Assembly (NCBI RefSeq): GCF_032854445.1
Contig: NC_088304.1
Span: 36,069,551 to 36,133,550, forward strand
Direction: 5' to 3'
DNA: 64,000 nt
From: Liolophura sinensis
Lineage: Eukaryota > Mollusca > Polyplacophora > Chitonida > Chitonidae
A program made the position numbers and the translations under genes. Under the pieces are notes generated by a model. It did no database searches. It had not been told where the DNA came from and saw nothing but the letters and a program-made list of their open reading frames with translations. Of the stretch, positions 22,043 to 33,054 are shown one piece after another; position 1 is the first letter of the stretch, and each line of letters opens with the position of its first letter.

Positions 22043-23188
22043 ATATTTTTTCAAAAATTGTATTTGGGGCATTCTTTCTATGGAGTCTTAATTTGAATCC
22101 TTACTCACCCTTAGTTAGCTTTCCAAACATCTGCTTCATATCTTCGTGCGTCAAGTGGCAACCATATCTTCGTGCCCATCAAACCTATTTCCTCTTTATA
22201 CACTTTCGTCTATTATTCCAGTGACGACTTTCCAAGTGCTGTTTCTGTTTTGCCAAAATCTCCATCTTGTAGAAATTCGCATTACGCCTGTTTACTTCGA
22301 TTGTACTGACGGCATGCAAATGCAATACAAGTCTCTTGTCAGTTTTATCAAGTTACAGACAACCGTGTCATAGGTTACATGAAGGGTAAAGACAAAGTTA
22401 TTCTCGGTCAAGAAGCTAGGCCGACCTGTTTGTAATTTAGGTGACCTGCAATAAACCGTCTTTATTGGTGAATAATAGGAGCTTGCGAAATTCTCTAGCC
22501 TGTTCCCTCTTTTGTGACTTTGTAAAAACATTCGCCATATACTACGCATTGGATTTTGCCCTCATTCTTTTGCTGCTCCTTGGGACCCCATCCCGAATTG
22601 ATTTGTAGGGCGGTATGATTTTCCTTCATGTCAAAACCAAACAAGTGCTTTGGGCAGGAAAATGTCAAACATTGCTATTTTATGTTTGTAATTACCAGTG
22701 CTTTCAAAATTGTGTTTTCTTGTGGAAAGACCAGTGTTTCATGTATAAGGGAAATACGTGGATATACCTGTATGCAGACTGTTGGATTATTTTCGTATAT
22801 ACAACTTTGACGCGATTGTGGAGTCCTATGATGTATCCATGTTACTTTGGATGAGTAAGGGTTTCCCTTTTTGTGAACCTCTCAAAAATTTCGCCATGCA
22901 TTCAAGAGATGGATTTTGCTCTGATTCTTCTACTGCACCTGGGGATCTCACCCTGAAATACTTTGTCTAGCGGCATGATTTGCTTGATGGCAAAGAAGGA
23001 CAAGTGTTTTGGACAAGAATTTGTCTAAAATTGCTATATTCTGGGTGATTGATACATGTGCATTTATGGTAGATAGGCGGGTTTTGCACGGCGGGGTACT
23101 GGTTGTTGACCAGCTGTTGCTCTTTTCTCAGTTTACATGCTGACACACATGGATTTTTGCATTGAAATTTTCTGTGAGTGGCAGAAAT

Positions 23189-23260
23189 GGCTCGTTGGTC
23201 TAGAGGTATGATTCTCGCTTTGGGTGCGAGAGGTCCCGGGTTCAATTCCCGGACGAGCCC
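23189..23260 (+). tRNA. tRNA-Pro(UGG)
   Basis: Intact copy, 1218 bp after the previous gene, six-T terminator, common 5' flank. Confidence 0.96.
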
Positions 23261-24407
23261 CATATTTTTTCACAAATTGTATTAGGGGCATTCTTTCCAT
23301 GGAGTTTTAATTTGAATCCTTACTCACCCTTAGTTAGCTTTCCAAACATCTGCTTCATATCTTCGTGCGTCAAGTGGCAACCATATCTTCGTGCCCATCA
23401 AACCTATTTCCTCTTTATACACTTTCGTCTATTATTCCAGTGACGACTTTCCAAGTGCTGTTTCTGTTTTGCCAAAATCTCCATCTTGTAGAAATTCGCA
23501 TTACGCCTGTTTACTTCGATTGTACTGACGGCATGCAAATGCAATACAAGTCTCTTGTCAGTTTTATCAAGTTACAGACAACCGTGTCATAGGTTACATG
23601 AAGGGTAAAGACAAAGTTATTCTCGGTCAAGAAGCTAGGCCGACCTGTTTGTAATCTAGGTGACCTGCAATAAACCGTCTTCATTGGTGAATAATACGAG
23701 CTTGCGAAATTCTCTAGCTTGTTCCCTCTTTTGTGACTTTGTAAAAACATTCGCCATATACTACGCATTGGATTTTGCCCTCATTCTTTTGCTGCTCCTT
23801 GGGACCCCATCCCGAACTGATTTGTAGGGCGGTATGATTTTCCTTCATGTCAAAACCAAACAAGTGCTTTGGGGGAGGAAATTGTCTGACTTTGCTTTAC
23901 TATGTTTGTTATTACCAGTGCTTTCAAAATTGTGTTTTCTTGTGGAAAGACCAGTGTTTCATTTATAAGGGAAATACGTTGATATGTCTGCATGAAGACT
24001 GTTGGATTATTTTCGTATATACAACTCTGACGCGATTGTGAAGTCCTATGATGTATCCATGTTACTTTGGATGAGTAAGGGTTTCCCTCTTTGTGAACCT
24101 CTCAAAAATTTCGCCATGCATTTAAGAGATGGATTTTGCTCTGATTCTTCTACTGCACCTGGGGATCTCACCCTGAAATACTTTGTCCAGCGGCATGATT
24201 TGCTTGATGTCAAAGAAGGACAAGTGTTTTGGACAAGAATTTGTCTAAAATTGCTATATTCTGGGTGATTGATACATGTGCATTTATGGTAGATAGGCGG
24301 GTTTTGCACGGCGGGGTACTGGTTGTTGACCAGCTGTTGCTCTTTTCTCGGTTTACATGCTGACACACATGGATTTTGCATTGAAATTTTCTGTGAGTGG
24401 CAGAAAT

Positions 24408-24479
24408 GGCTCGTTGGTCTAGAGGTATGATTCTCGCTTTGGGTGCGAGAGGTCCCGGGTTCAATTCCCGGACGAGCCC
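24408..24479 (+). tRNA. tRNA-Pro(UGG), just upstream of LINE B
   Basis: Intact copy, 1219 bp after the previous gene. LINE B's target-site duplication starts 48 bp after its last base, beyond the six-T terminator, so the insertion leaves the gene and its terminator intact. Confidence 0.96.
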
Positions 24480-24526
24480 ATATTTTTTCAAAAATTGTAT
24501 TTGGGGCATTTTTTCCATGGAGTCTT

Positions 24527-24539
24527 AATCTGCTACCTT
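24527..24539 (+). repeat. Target-site duplication, left of LINE B
   Basis: AATCTGCTACCTT here recurs directly after the LINE poly(A) at 30,688-30,700. The leading AA is ambiguous with the poly(A), so the duplication is 11-13 bp. Confidence 0.9.
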
Positions 24540-24721
24540 GGGGAGAGTGTGCTAGACGCCGAAGTGAACGGACGTGTCGGTTATTCTCTGCTGTTTACAC
24601 ACTGGTGCAACAACAACGCTTGTTTTTGAGACTGATTTTTTGGTGAACTGGGAGCCCACAGAGCTTGAGTTTGGCCAGTGGTTACTGTTTGGTGAAGGGC
24701 GTGTGCCCCGTTTGATCAGGT

Positions 24722-25998
24722 ATGTCCAAGCCCGTGTCGTTTTCGCCTGTAAACAGGCCAAGCAGAACTTTGTCTGTGTCAATCTCTACACGAAGCAGCC
24801 CGGCATTTTCTACGGCTATCCAGAGGGACTTTATTCCTTTTCTGTCAAGTGTGTTAAATATCAAGACAGAGCTAATAAGTTTTCAGAAGAATTATTTAAA
24901 GAAACACTTCTATCTGCGCGTGGCTACAGTGGCTGGGCATAATGCCCTAGTGAGTAAATCCAACGTTGTTATAAATGTAACGACGTGGTCCATTATGCCC
25001 GCGTCGTCAGTTTACCTGAAACTGACGGCCCACTGGGCACCGGATGAAATGTCAGATGACACTATCAAGGCAGCTTTGAAACCCTATGGTGAATTCCTGG
25101 GTGTGACGAAACCCAGATTTTCAGACCCGGAGCTCTCACATGTTCGGACAGGTATTTGGATTTACAGATTTAGGTGTCACAAAGTTCGTTATGTACCAAA
25201 TTTTATTAATTTCGGTGGTGACATTGTTATGTTTACCTACCCCGGGCAAACCTCTGAAAGTCGGAAGTGTGGCCAAAAATCACACAAGGCGGCAGAGTGT
25301 AGGGCACTGTGGTGTTCTAACTGCGACGGATTCTCCCCCCATGAGAATCCTCATACAGAGAAGGACTGCACAAATCCATGCCGAATGTGTGACTCAGGGC
25401 TTCATACGGTCAGTGACTGTTGTGCGAGAGCAATGTCGTACGCGGCGCGAGTTAAGGGAAACCTACCGACTATGCGCCAGTACAATAAGGAAGACGCCGT
25501 AAAACAAGATAACATTGATATTGACGTCAGCGACGATGAAGACCCATTCAACGCACCTGCCATGGAACTGGTTCAAGACAGCGAGGAGAACGAAGACGAA
25601 ATCGACGGGAATGGTGACGACAGCGCCGATGAAGACGTCAGCGACGACAGCGAGTCTGATAAGGAGATGGACGTCCGGGAGAATACTAAGAACACCGAAG
25701 AAGTGGATGTTGGTGATAATGAAACGTCATCAGCTATCCCGAGGGTGAAGAATGTGGTGGTGGCTGACGTGCACGCTCCCGACGTGCGTTCACCAGTCCC
25801 AGTCGAGGAAAAGCGAGCTAAGTTGGACAATGGCAGTACAGCCGAAGAGGCAGCGTCATCTATCTCGCCCATTTCCCATCCTACTGATTATGATGGTGTC
25901 CCCCTCCATCTCAGGAGGGGGACACCATGCTTCTGGAATACAGGAAAAGAAAATCGCTTGCTTCTCGTGCGAGGCAGCGAATGAAAAGAGACAAATGA
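24722..25998 (+). CDS. LINE B ORF1, zinc-knuckle RNA-binding protein
   Basis: The ATG at 24,722 starts MSKPVSFSPVNRPSRTLSV, parallel to LINE C ORF1. The N-terminal region resembles ORF1 of Tx1-type LINEs. It carries TAHWAPDEMSDDTIKAALKPYGE, then three Cys-rich knuckles: ESRKCGQKSHKAAEC (the first Cys of the motif is Ser here, whereas LINE C keeps Cys), CSNCDGFSP-(H..H)-KDC, and CRMCDSGLHTVSDCC. A strongly acidic tail follows. The long frame runs to 25,984, but comparison with LINE C shows a shift near 25,900. The conserved basic end (MLLEYRKRKSLASRARQR) is in another frame and stops at 25,998. ORF1 coats the RNA during retrotransposition. One missing Cys and the shift suggest loss of function. 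Confidence 0.85.
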
Positions 25999-26034
25999 GT
26001 TGTAACGTAATTAGGGCTCTCTTATTTGACCACA

Positions 26035-27281
26035 ATGGGTATGTACGCTCTACCTTTACTTATTTGTATAACGAGCTTAAATAATATTCGTTTTGGGACT
26101 TTAAACATTAATGGTTTACGGGATCCGTCCAAACAAGAACATGTCAAGCAATTTGTTTTCGATAAAGGAATTGATGTACTATTCTTACTATTCTAAACTA
26201 TAATGACACTAAATATTTGCAAATACCGGGCGATGCAAGGTGGGCGTATGGGTCAAATCGAAGTTGTGGGGTGGGAATAATTATTAGGTATACGGTAGAC
26301 TGCTTTATACGGAAAATACAGAGGTGCCCTAACGGTCGCTACATAAGCCTTAGGGTTGAGCTCAACAACACTGCTTTAAACCTTGTTTGTGTATATGCCC
26401 CTAATAATCCAAAGGAAAGAAAAGAGTTTATTTCTAATCTAGATAATGTGATGCAGGGCAGTGAGTTGGTTATTATGGGTGGGGATTTTAATTGTGTTGA
26501 GAGCATTGAATTAGATAGAGCTGGCTGTGCCACTAATGGAAGGAATGATGGAGTGGACGGAATTAATAATTTGAAAAGAGATTTTGGTATTTGTGATATT
26601 TTTAGGAAACTGCATCCGAATAAGAATTGTTACACGTGGTCTAGGCGCCAGTGTGCCAGTAGATTGGATAGATTTTATATCCCTAACGCTGTGTTTAAGT
26701 ATGTAACCCAGTGTGATGCTGTACATGTGTCTTTTTCTGATCATTCGTGTTTGTTTTTTGATGTCTCTTTTGAAGATGTCATTTCATGGGGGCCGTTCTA
26801 CTGGAAGTGTAATACGTCTGTGTTAAATGACACGGAGCTTGTTGATGATATTAAATCCGTCTTCCATGATATTTTCTCTGTCTGTACAACTGGTCATGCA
26901 GATCTAATAGACAGATGGGAGACATTTAAAAGGGAATGTAAAGACAGAATTCGGAGTTACTGTAAGGAGAAATCTATGAACAAAAAATGTGAATTGTTGG
27001 AACAAGAATTAAATGCGTTGAAATCTAGTCCAATCATTAACTGTGAGCGTACTGACAATGTGAAAAAGACTCTAAATGCCCTTTATAAGTCGAATCATGC
27101 GGGAGCGGTTATCCGTGCTAAAGCTGTTAATTTTGATCAGGGAGAAAAACCAACCAAATATTTTACTAGACGAGAAGTTGGTAGGGGCAGAAAGAAGATG
27201 ATCAAAAGTATTACTTGTCATAGTGATTCTTCAATATCCCATGAATCTCAGGAAGGTATTGCTAAGTGTATAAGGTCGTAT
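26035..27281 (+). pseudogene. LINE B ORF2, endonuclease part
   Basis: The ATG at 26,035 starts 36 bp after ORF1 (MGMYALPLLICITS), matching the LINE C start. RFGTLNINGLR is followed by FDKGIDVLFL, and then a small deletion near 26,190 removes the QETHF segment with the catalytic Glu and shifts the frame. From 26,217 the APE-like endonuclease continues: SNRSCGVGIIIRY, VYAPNNPKERKEF, IMGGDFNCVE, YTWSRRQCASRLDRFY and FSDHSCLFF, with the Asp-Asn and SDH residues intact. The frame ends at KCIRSY, split by the solo LTR. This endonuclease normally nicks the target DNA; it cannot be active here. Confidence 0.9.
27278..27281 (+). repeat. 4-bp target-site duplication of the solo LTR (left)
   Basis: GTAT here is repeated at 28,294-28,297. 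Removing the LTR and one GTAT restores an uninterrupted ORF2 frame, as judged from LINE C. Confidence 0.9.
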
Positions 27282-28293
27282 TGTTATGTATGACTATTTA
27301 ACGTCTTCATGTACTGTTAGTCTGCGGACCTTTGTGAAAGCATAACAGGCCCTGTTATATATGTACAGCGCGGACCTGGCCGAAAGCACCTTGTTCAAGG
27401 CTCTGTTTATTTAACTGGCTGTTCATTGGCTGTTAAACTCTGTGTTTAAAAATAGTTGAATCCACCTGGCACGTATATAAGCCGTGTTTTCTGTGCAGAG
27501 GGGAGGTATTTTTGCTGCATCCACTGGGAGCCAGGAGAGTGTGAGACGCTCTCGTATCGAGTCCATTATTTTGATATGAGCTGGTGATGCCAGTTTCATT
27601 TGGAGGACAGTTTTTTATGCCGGCACCGTTTGTGTACCACAGTAGTACTGATGTCTGATTTATGTGAATTTCTGCGGAAGTCACGTTTATTGGTGTTCGG
27701 ATCTTTATTATGATTATACAGTGTGGACTGTGTAATTTGTTTAACACGCTGACCTCACCTGACCGACATGGTCGTCAAGGACTCTGAACTGAAGTTTTCA
27801 GTTTTGCAAAGGACGTTCGTTCTGCCACAAGGTGACATTACTCTACGTCTCTTAACGGCTCGTTTGTGAGCTTCTGCGGGAGCTGTGACTGATCTGAAGT
27901 GGATTATACCTCCATGCCTGTATTTACCCTGTGTTGTGCTCTGCGGGTGTGACGTCATTCAAAGGCTTGACTGTTCCAGTTCTGTGTAACCTGTGTACTG
28001 TGTTCGTGTTTGCTAACCTGGCGAAGTACCTGTCTAGGACAATTTGTGACTTGTGTGAATTGTGTGTTTATCCCATGGTCTTTACGTTGTATTTCCTGGA
28101 ATACATTCCTTGGGATGCAAAGGTGAACTGGAAACTTGTAAAGACCGGTAATACTGATGTGTATGTTTTTTTTATGTTGTTGTTGTTGAACTGTCTGTAA
28201 ACTGTACGTCTCATTTTATATATAAAGCATTGTTTACATTGTAATATTGAGTCACTGAGTCTGTTTTCTGTTGCTGTTTTCAATACCGTAACA
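27282..28293 (+). mobile_element. Solo LTR, 1,012 bp
   Basis: It starts TGTTATGTATG and ends ATACCGTAACA with TGTTA/TAACA inverted ends, and has the GTAT duplication on both sides. A TATATAAG TATA box lies near 27,474-27,481, with TATATAAAGC near the 3' end as a possible polyadenylation region. It encodes no protein. The terminal sequences match in style those of the gypsy element at 12,562-17,341 (TGTTATGTG...CGTAACA), suggesting the same group. A solo LTR forms by recombination between two LTRs of one provirus-like insertion. Confidence 0.85.
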
Positions 28294-30508
28294 GTATTAT
28301 ATGAAATTGTATACTGAACAAGATACTGACTCCTCCATTCAAGATGAGTTCTTGTCATCGCTTCCGATGTTAAATGACGATTGTAAAACTGCCTGCGAAG
28401 GCCTTTTGACTGAACAGGAGTTGTTTTTTGCAGTGAAAAATATGTCTAAAAACCGTTCGCCGGGATGCGACGGTTTGCCAGCAGAGTTTTATGTACAATT
28501 TTGGCCCCTTTTTTCGGGTGTGTTTACGGATGTAGTTAATTACTGTTTTAACTTGGGTAGATTAAGTAATTCACAGCGTTCTGGGTTAATCACATTATTA
28601 TGTAAGGACCCCGACAATGCCGAAAGCATAAAAAACTGGAGTGCAATTAGCCTACTAAATGTAGATTAGAAGATTGTTTCTAAAGCTTTGTGCAATCGGT
28701 TAAAAAATGTGATCGATACAATTGTACTTCAGAATCAGACATGTGGAATACCAGGCCGAAGTATTTTTGACAACCTTCACTTATTACGAAATACATATGA
28801 TTATGTTGAACAAAAAGATTTAAAAGGATGCTTTCTTAACTTAGACCAGGAGAAAGCCTTTGACAGAGTAGACTGGTCATTTTTGTTCAAATGTTTAGAG
28901 AAATTTAACTTCGGACCCGACTTTTGTAAGTGGGTGCAATTATTATATACTGACATTACAAGTAGTGTTATTGTGAACGGGCACATAACAGAAGAATTTA
29001 AACTGAGTCGAGGTGTCCGACAGGGTTGTTCTTTGTCACCATTATTGTATGTTTTGTCCTTAGAGCCCTTTATAGCCGCCATTAGAAACAATGACGAAAT
29101 TAATGGTGTACGGTTACCCGGCACAAATAAGGAAACAAGAGTGTCGGCATTTGCAGATGATACGACTGCAATTTTATCTGAAGAGAGTTCTGTTCCGCAT
29201 GTAATTAAACTAGCAGAAAGTTATGGAAAAGCCTCAGGAGCAAAACTCAACTTGTTGAAAAGCACGGTTCTTCCCATTGGTAACTGGGACGAAACTAACG
29301 TGCACAGTGGTGGGCTTAACATCACTACAAATTCAAAGATTTGTGGGGTATTTTTTGGACCAGATCAAACAGAACTCAATTCTGAGCGTGTTTTAAGTAA
29401 GGTAAAGAAACATGTATCAGCATGGAATGGAAGATATTTGACCCTACGGGGGAGGTCTGTCTTAATTAATACAGTTGCTTTAGCTGTCTTATGGTTTTCT
29501 GCACAGTGTACTCTGTTGCCACCTAAATGTGTCAATCAATGTTCCCAAACTGTGTTCAGATTTTTGTGGGATAACAAGCCCGAAAGTCTGAAGAGAGTTG
29601 TCGTACATAATATAATAGGGAATGGAGGTCTAAACGTACATAATATAGAATGTAAAATAAAAGCACTTGTTACTCGGCATGTTTTAAAATTTATTCATGG
29701 AACAACAGCGGAATGGAAATACTTTGCCATCTATTGGTTGGGTTTACCCCTAAGGCATGTTTGTCGTGAATTCTGTCGTTCCAATGTCCCACATTCTGAA
29801 AACATTCCACCTTTTTATAGACTGGCCATGAGCGCCTGGAGAGAATTTACCACAGGTGTACAGCAACCTGTAACATTGTGTTCAAGCAGGTATATTTATG
29901 AATATTTTGTAACAAAAATAGTACATTGTCCAAGAGCAATGGTGTCTATGCCGCATTTGGACTGGGTTAGAATATGGAAAACTGTTTTTCATCAATTCTT
30001 AAATCACAATTTGGTCAACTTCAGTTACAAGTTGGTTCATGACATTTTGCCCGTTAAGGAAAAACTTCTTAGGAGAAATGTAGCCACCGATGACTGGTGT
30101 GTTTTTTGCTCCCTGTCTGAAACTCGGCAACATCTGTTTGTACAATGTAAAATAGTTCAGGATGTGTTTAATGACTTTAACCGGATATTTGTTTTGTTTG
30201 CGAACTACTTACCAAATATAGACTCGGAAACGTTAATTTACAAGGTATTCAATTCCACCTTTAACCAGGAAGTTAGAGCGGTGATGGTGTATGTCATATG
30301 TGTTCTTCAGTTTAGTATTTGATGTGCACGCAACGGCATAATATTTCAGGAAAAAAACAGGGATTCTGTTGCTATTGTTAAGGCCGCCAAAGGAATAATT
30401 AAAACCCGTATTCATGTTGACATTTTTCGACTAGACAGGCCATCTTTCGAGAAAATCTGGTGTATAAACAAAGTCTTCTGTACATTACGGAATGATAAAT
30501 TAGTGTAA
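28294..30508 (+). pseudogene. LINE B ORF2, reverse transcriptase and C-terminus
   Basis: The frame resumes after the LTR: YMKLYTEQDTD, TEQELFFAVKNMSKNRSPGCDGLPAEF, then a TAG near 28,669 where LINE C has a Tyr codon (VDYKIL). The 544-residue frame from 28,688 carries GIPGRSIFDNLHLLRN, LDQEKAFDRVDWSF, RGVRQGCSLSPLLYVLSLEPF and VSAFADDTTAIL (the FADD catalytic motif, intact), then thumb and C-terminal parts including a DWCVFCSLSETRQHLFVQC zinc motif. A TGA near 30,320 replaces a Trp codon; the natural stop is TAA at 30,506-30,508. Apart from two nonsense changes the RT is well kept, so the element died fairly recently. Confidence 0.9.
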
Positions 30509-30660
30509 TTATTGAAATGAGCAGCTAATGTGCAATTGTTCTATTCACAAAGCAGTCATCTTTTCTGTGATATTTTATTTTACTAAAGACTGCCTTGTGA
30601 TTTCGAAAGTTTGTGATAGCCGGGTATTGTGAAATCTTGTGTATTTGATGACAATCTGGA

Positions 30661-30666
30661 AATAAA
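30661..30666 (+). terminator. LINE B polyadenylation signal
   Basis: AATAAA about 14 bp before the poly(A). LINE C has the same AATAAATTCAA context at 47,145. Confidence 0.8.
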
Positions 30667-31786
30667 TTCAACAATTTTCAAAAAAAAAATCTGCTACCTT
30701 ACTCACCCTTGGTCAACTTTTGCGAACGTCTGCTCCATATTGAGTGCGTCAAGTGACAACCATACCTTCGTCCCCATCAAACCTATTTCCTCTTTATACA
30801 CTTTCGCCTATTATTCCAGTAACGTCTTTCGAAGTGTTGTTTCTCTTTTGCCAAAATTTCCATCTTGTAGAAATTCGCATTACGCCTGTTTACTTCGATT
30901 GTACTGACGGCATGGAAATGCAATACAAGTCTCTTGTCAGTTTTATCAAGTTACAGACAACCGTGTCATAGGTTACATGAAGGGTAAAGACAAAGTTTTT
31001 CTCGGTCAAGAAGCTACGCCGACCAGTGAGTAGTCTAGGTGACCTGCAATAAAACTTCTTTATTGGTAAAAAATACGAGCTTGCGAAATTCTCTAGCCTG
31101 TTCCCTCTTTTGTGACTTTGTAAAAACATTCGCCATATACTACGCATTGGAATTTGCCCTCATTCTTTTGCTGCTCCTTGGGACCCCATCCCGAATTGAT
31201 TTGTAGGGCGGTATGATTTTCCTTCATGTCAAAACCAAACAAGTGCTTTGGGGGAGGAAATTGTCTGACTTTGCTTTACTATGTTTGTAATTACCAGTGC
31301 TTTCAAAATTGTGTTTTCTTGTGGAAAGACCAATGTTTTATTTATAAGGGAAATACGTTGATATGCCTGTATGTAGACTGTTGGATTTTTTTCGTATATA
31401 CAACTTTGACGCGATTGTGGAGTCCTATGATGTATCCATGTTACTTTGGATGAGTAAGGGATTCCCTCTTTGTGAACCTCTCAAAAATTTCGCCATGCAT
31501 TTAAGAGATGGATTTTGCTCTGATTCTTCTACTGCACCTGGGTATCTCACCCTGAAATACTTTGTCTAGCGGCATGATTTGCTTGATGTCAAAGAAGGAC
31601 AAGTGTTTTGGACAAGAATTTGTCGAAAATTGCTTCATTCTGGGTGATTGATACATGTGTATTTATGGTAGATAGGCGGGTTTTGCACGGCGGGGTACTG
31701 GTTGTTGACCAGCTGTTGCTCTTTTCTCAGTTTACATGCTGACACACATGGATTTTGCATTGAAATTTTCTGTGAGAGGCAGAAAT

Positions 31787-31858
31787 GGCTCGTTGGTCTA
31801 GAGGTATGATTCTCGCTTTGGGTGCGAGAGGTCCCGGGTTCAATTCCCGGACGAGCCC
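31787..31858 (+). tRNA. tRNA-Pro(UGG)
   Basis: First intact gene after LINE B. Sequence as the reference copy. 5' flank has GAGAGGCAGAAAT, shared with the damaged copy at 49,468. Six-T terminator. Confidence 0.96.
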
Positions 31859-32982
31859 ATATTTTTTCAAAAATTGTATTTGGGGCATTCTTTCCAGCAA
31901 GTCTTAATCTGCTACCTTACTCACCCTTGGTCAACTTTTGCGAACGTCTGCTCCATATTGAGTGTGTCAAGTGACAACCATACCTTCGTGCCCATCAAAC
32001 CTATTTCCTCTTTATACACTTTCGTCTATTATTCCAGTAACGCCTTTTGAAGTGTTGTTTCTGTTTCGCCAAAATTTCCATCTTGTAGAAATTCGCATTA
32101 CGCCTGTTTATTTCGATTCTACTGACGGCATGCAAATGCAATACAAGTCTCTAGTCAGTTTTATCAAGTTACGGATAACCGTGTCATACGGTTACATAAA
32201 GGGTAAAGACAAAGTTTTTCTCGGTCAAGAAGCTACGCCGACCAGTGAGTAGTCTAGGTGACCTGCAATAAAACGTCTTTATTGGTGAATAATACGAGCT
32301 TGCGAAATTCTCTAGCCTGTTCCCTCTTTTGTGACTTTGTAAAAACATTCGCCATATACTACGCATTGGAATTTGCCCTCATTCTTTTGCTGCTCCTTGA
32401 GACCCCATCCCGAATTGATTTCCCCAGGGATATGATTTTCCTTCATGTCAAAAACAAGCAAGTGCTTTGGGCAGGAAAATGTCTAACATTGCTTTACTAT
32501 GCTTGTAATTACCAGTGCTTTCAAAATTGTGTTTTATAAACGAAAGACTTGTGTTTTATGTATAAGGGAAATAGGTGGATATGCCTGCATGAAGATTGTT
32601 GGATTTTTTTCGTATATACAACTTTGACGCGATTGTGGAGTCCAATGATGAAACCAGGTTTCACTTTGTGATCTTCTCAAAAATTTCGCCATGCATTTAA
32701 GAGATGGATTTTGCTCTGATTCTTCTACTGCACCTGGGGATCTCACCCTGAAATACTTTGTCTAGCGGCATGATTTGCTTGATGTCAAAGAAGGACAAGT
32801 GTTTTGGACAAGAATTTGTCTAAAATTGCTATATTCTGGTTGATTGATACATGTGCATTTATGGTAGATAGGCGATTTTTGCACGGCGGGGTACTGGTTG
32901 TTGACCAGCTGTTGCTCTTTTCTCGGTTTACATGCTGACACACATGGATTTTGCATTGAAATTTTCTGTGAGTGGCAGAAAT

Positions 32983-33054
32983 GGCTCGTTGGTCTAGAGG
33001 TATGATTCTCGCTTTGGGTGCGAGAGGTCCCGGGTTCAATTCCCGGACGAGCCC
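32983..33054 (+). tRNA. tRNA-Pro(UGG)
   Basis: Intact copy, 1196 bp after the previous one (short spacer type). Six-T terminator. Confidence 0.96.

Larger units (their letters stand above)
17342..24539 (+). repeat. tRNA-Pro tandem array, block 1
   Basis: Six units of about 1.2 kb and the start of a seventh, head to tail, each with one tRNA-Pro(UGG) gene followed by the same spacer. Start-to-start distances are about 1190, 1225, 1024, 1219, 1218 and 1219 bp. The short third unit has lost two pieces. The first unit starts inside the tRNA, at the LTR fusion. The block is interrupted at 24,540 by LINE B, 60 bp past a tRNA gene. Two spacer types alternate: a shorter one with an AATCCAGG/AAACCAGG tract and a longer one with TATCCATGTTACTTTGGA. 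Confidence 0.95.
24540..30687 (+). mobile_element. LINE B, Tx1/L1-like non-LTR retrotransposon
   Basis: A two-ORF LINE with a 182-bp leader, ORF1 with zinc knuckles, ORF2 with APE-type endonuclease, reverse transcriptase and a C-terminal CCHC motif, an AATAAA at 30,661-30,666 and a poly(A) of about 10. It is flanked by a clean short target-site duplication and looks complete at the 5' end. A 1,012-bp solo LTR is inserted in ORF2 (27,282-28,293). A 5' endonuclease deletion, a TAG and a TGA in ORF2 make it inactive. It is the same lineage as LINE C but clearly diverged, so the two are separate families or old subfamilies. Confidence 0.9.
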
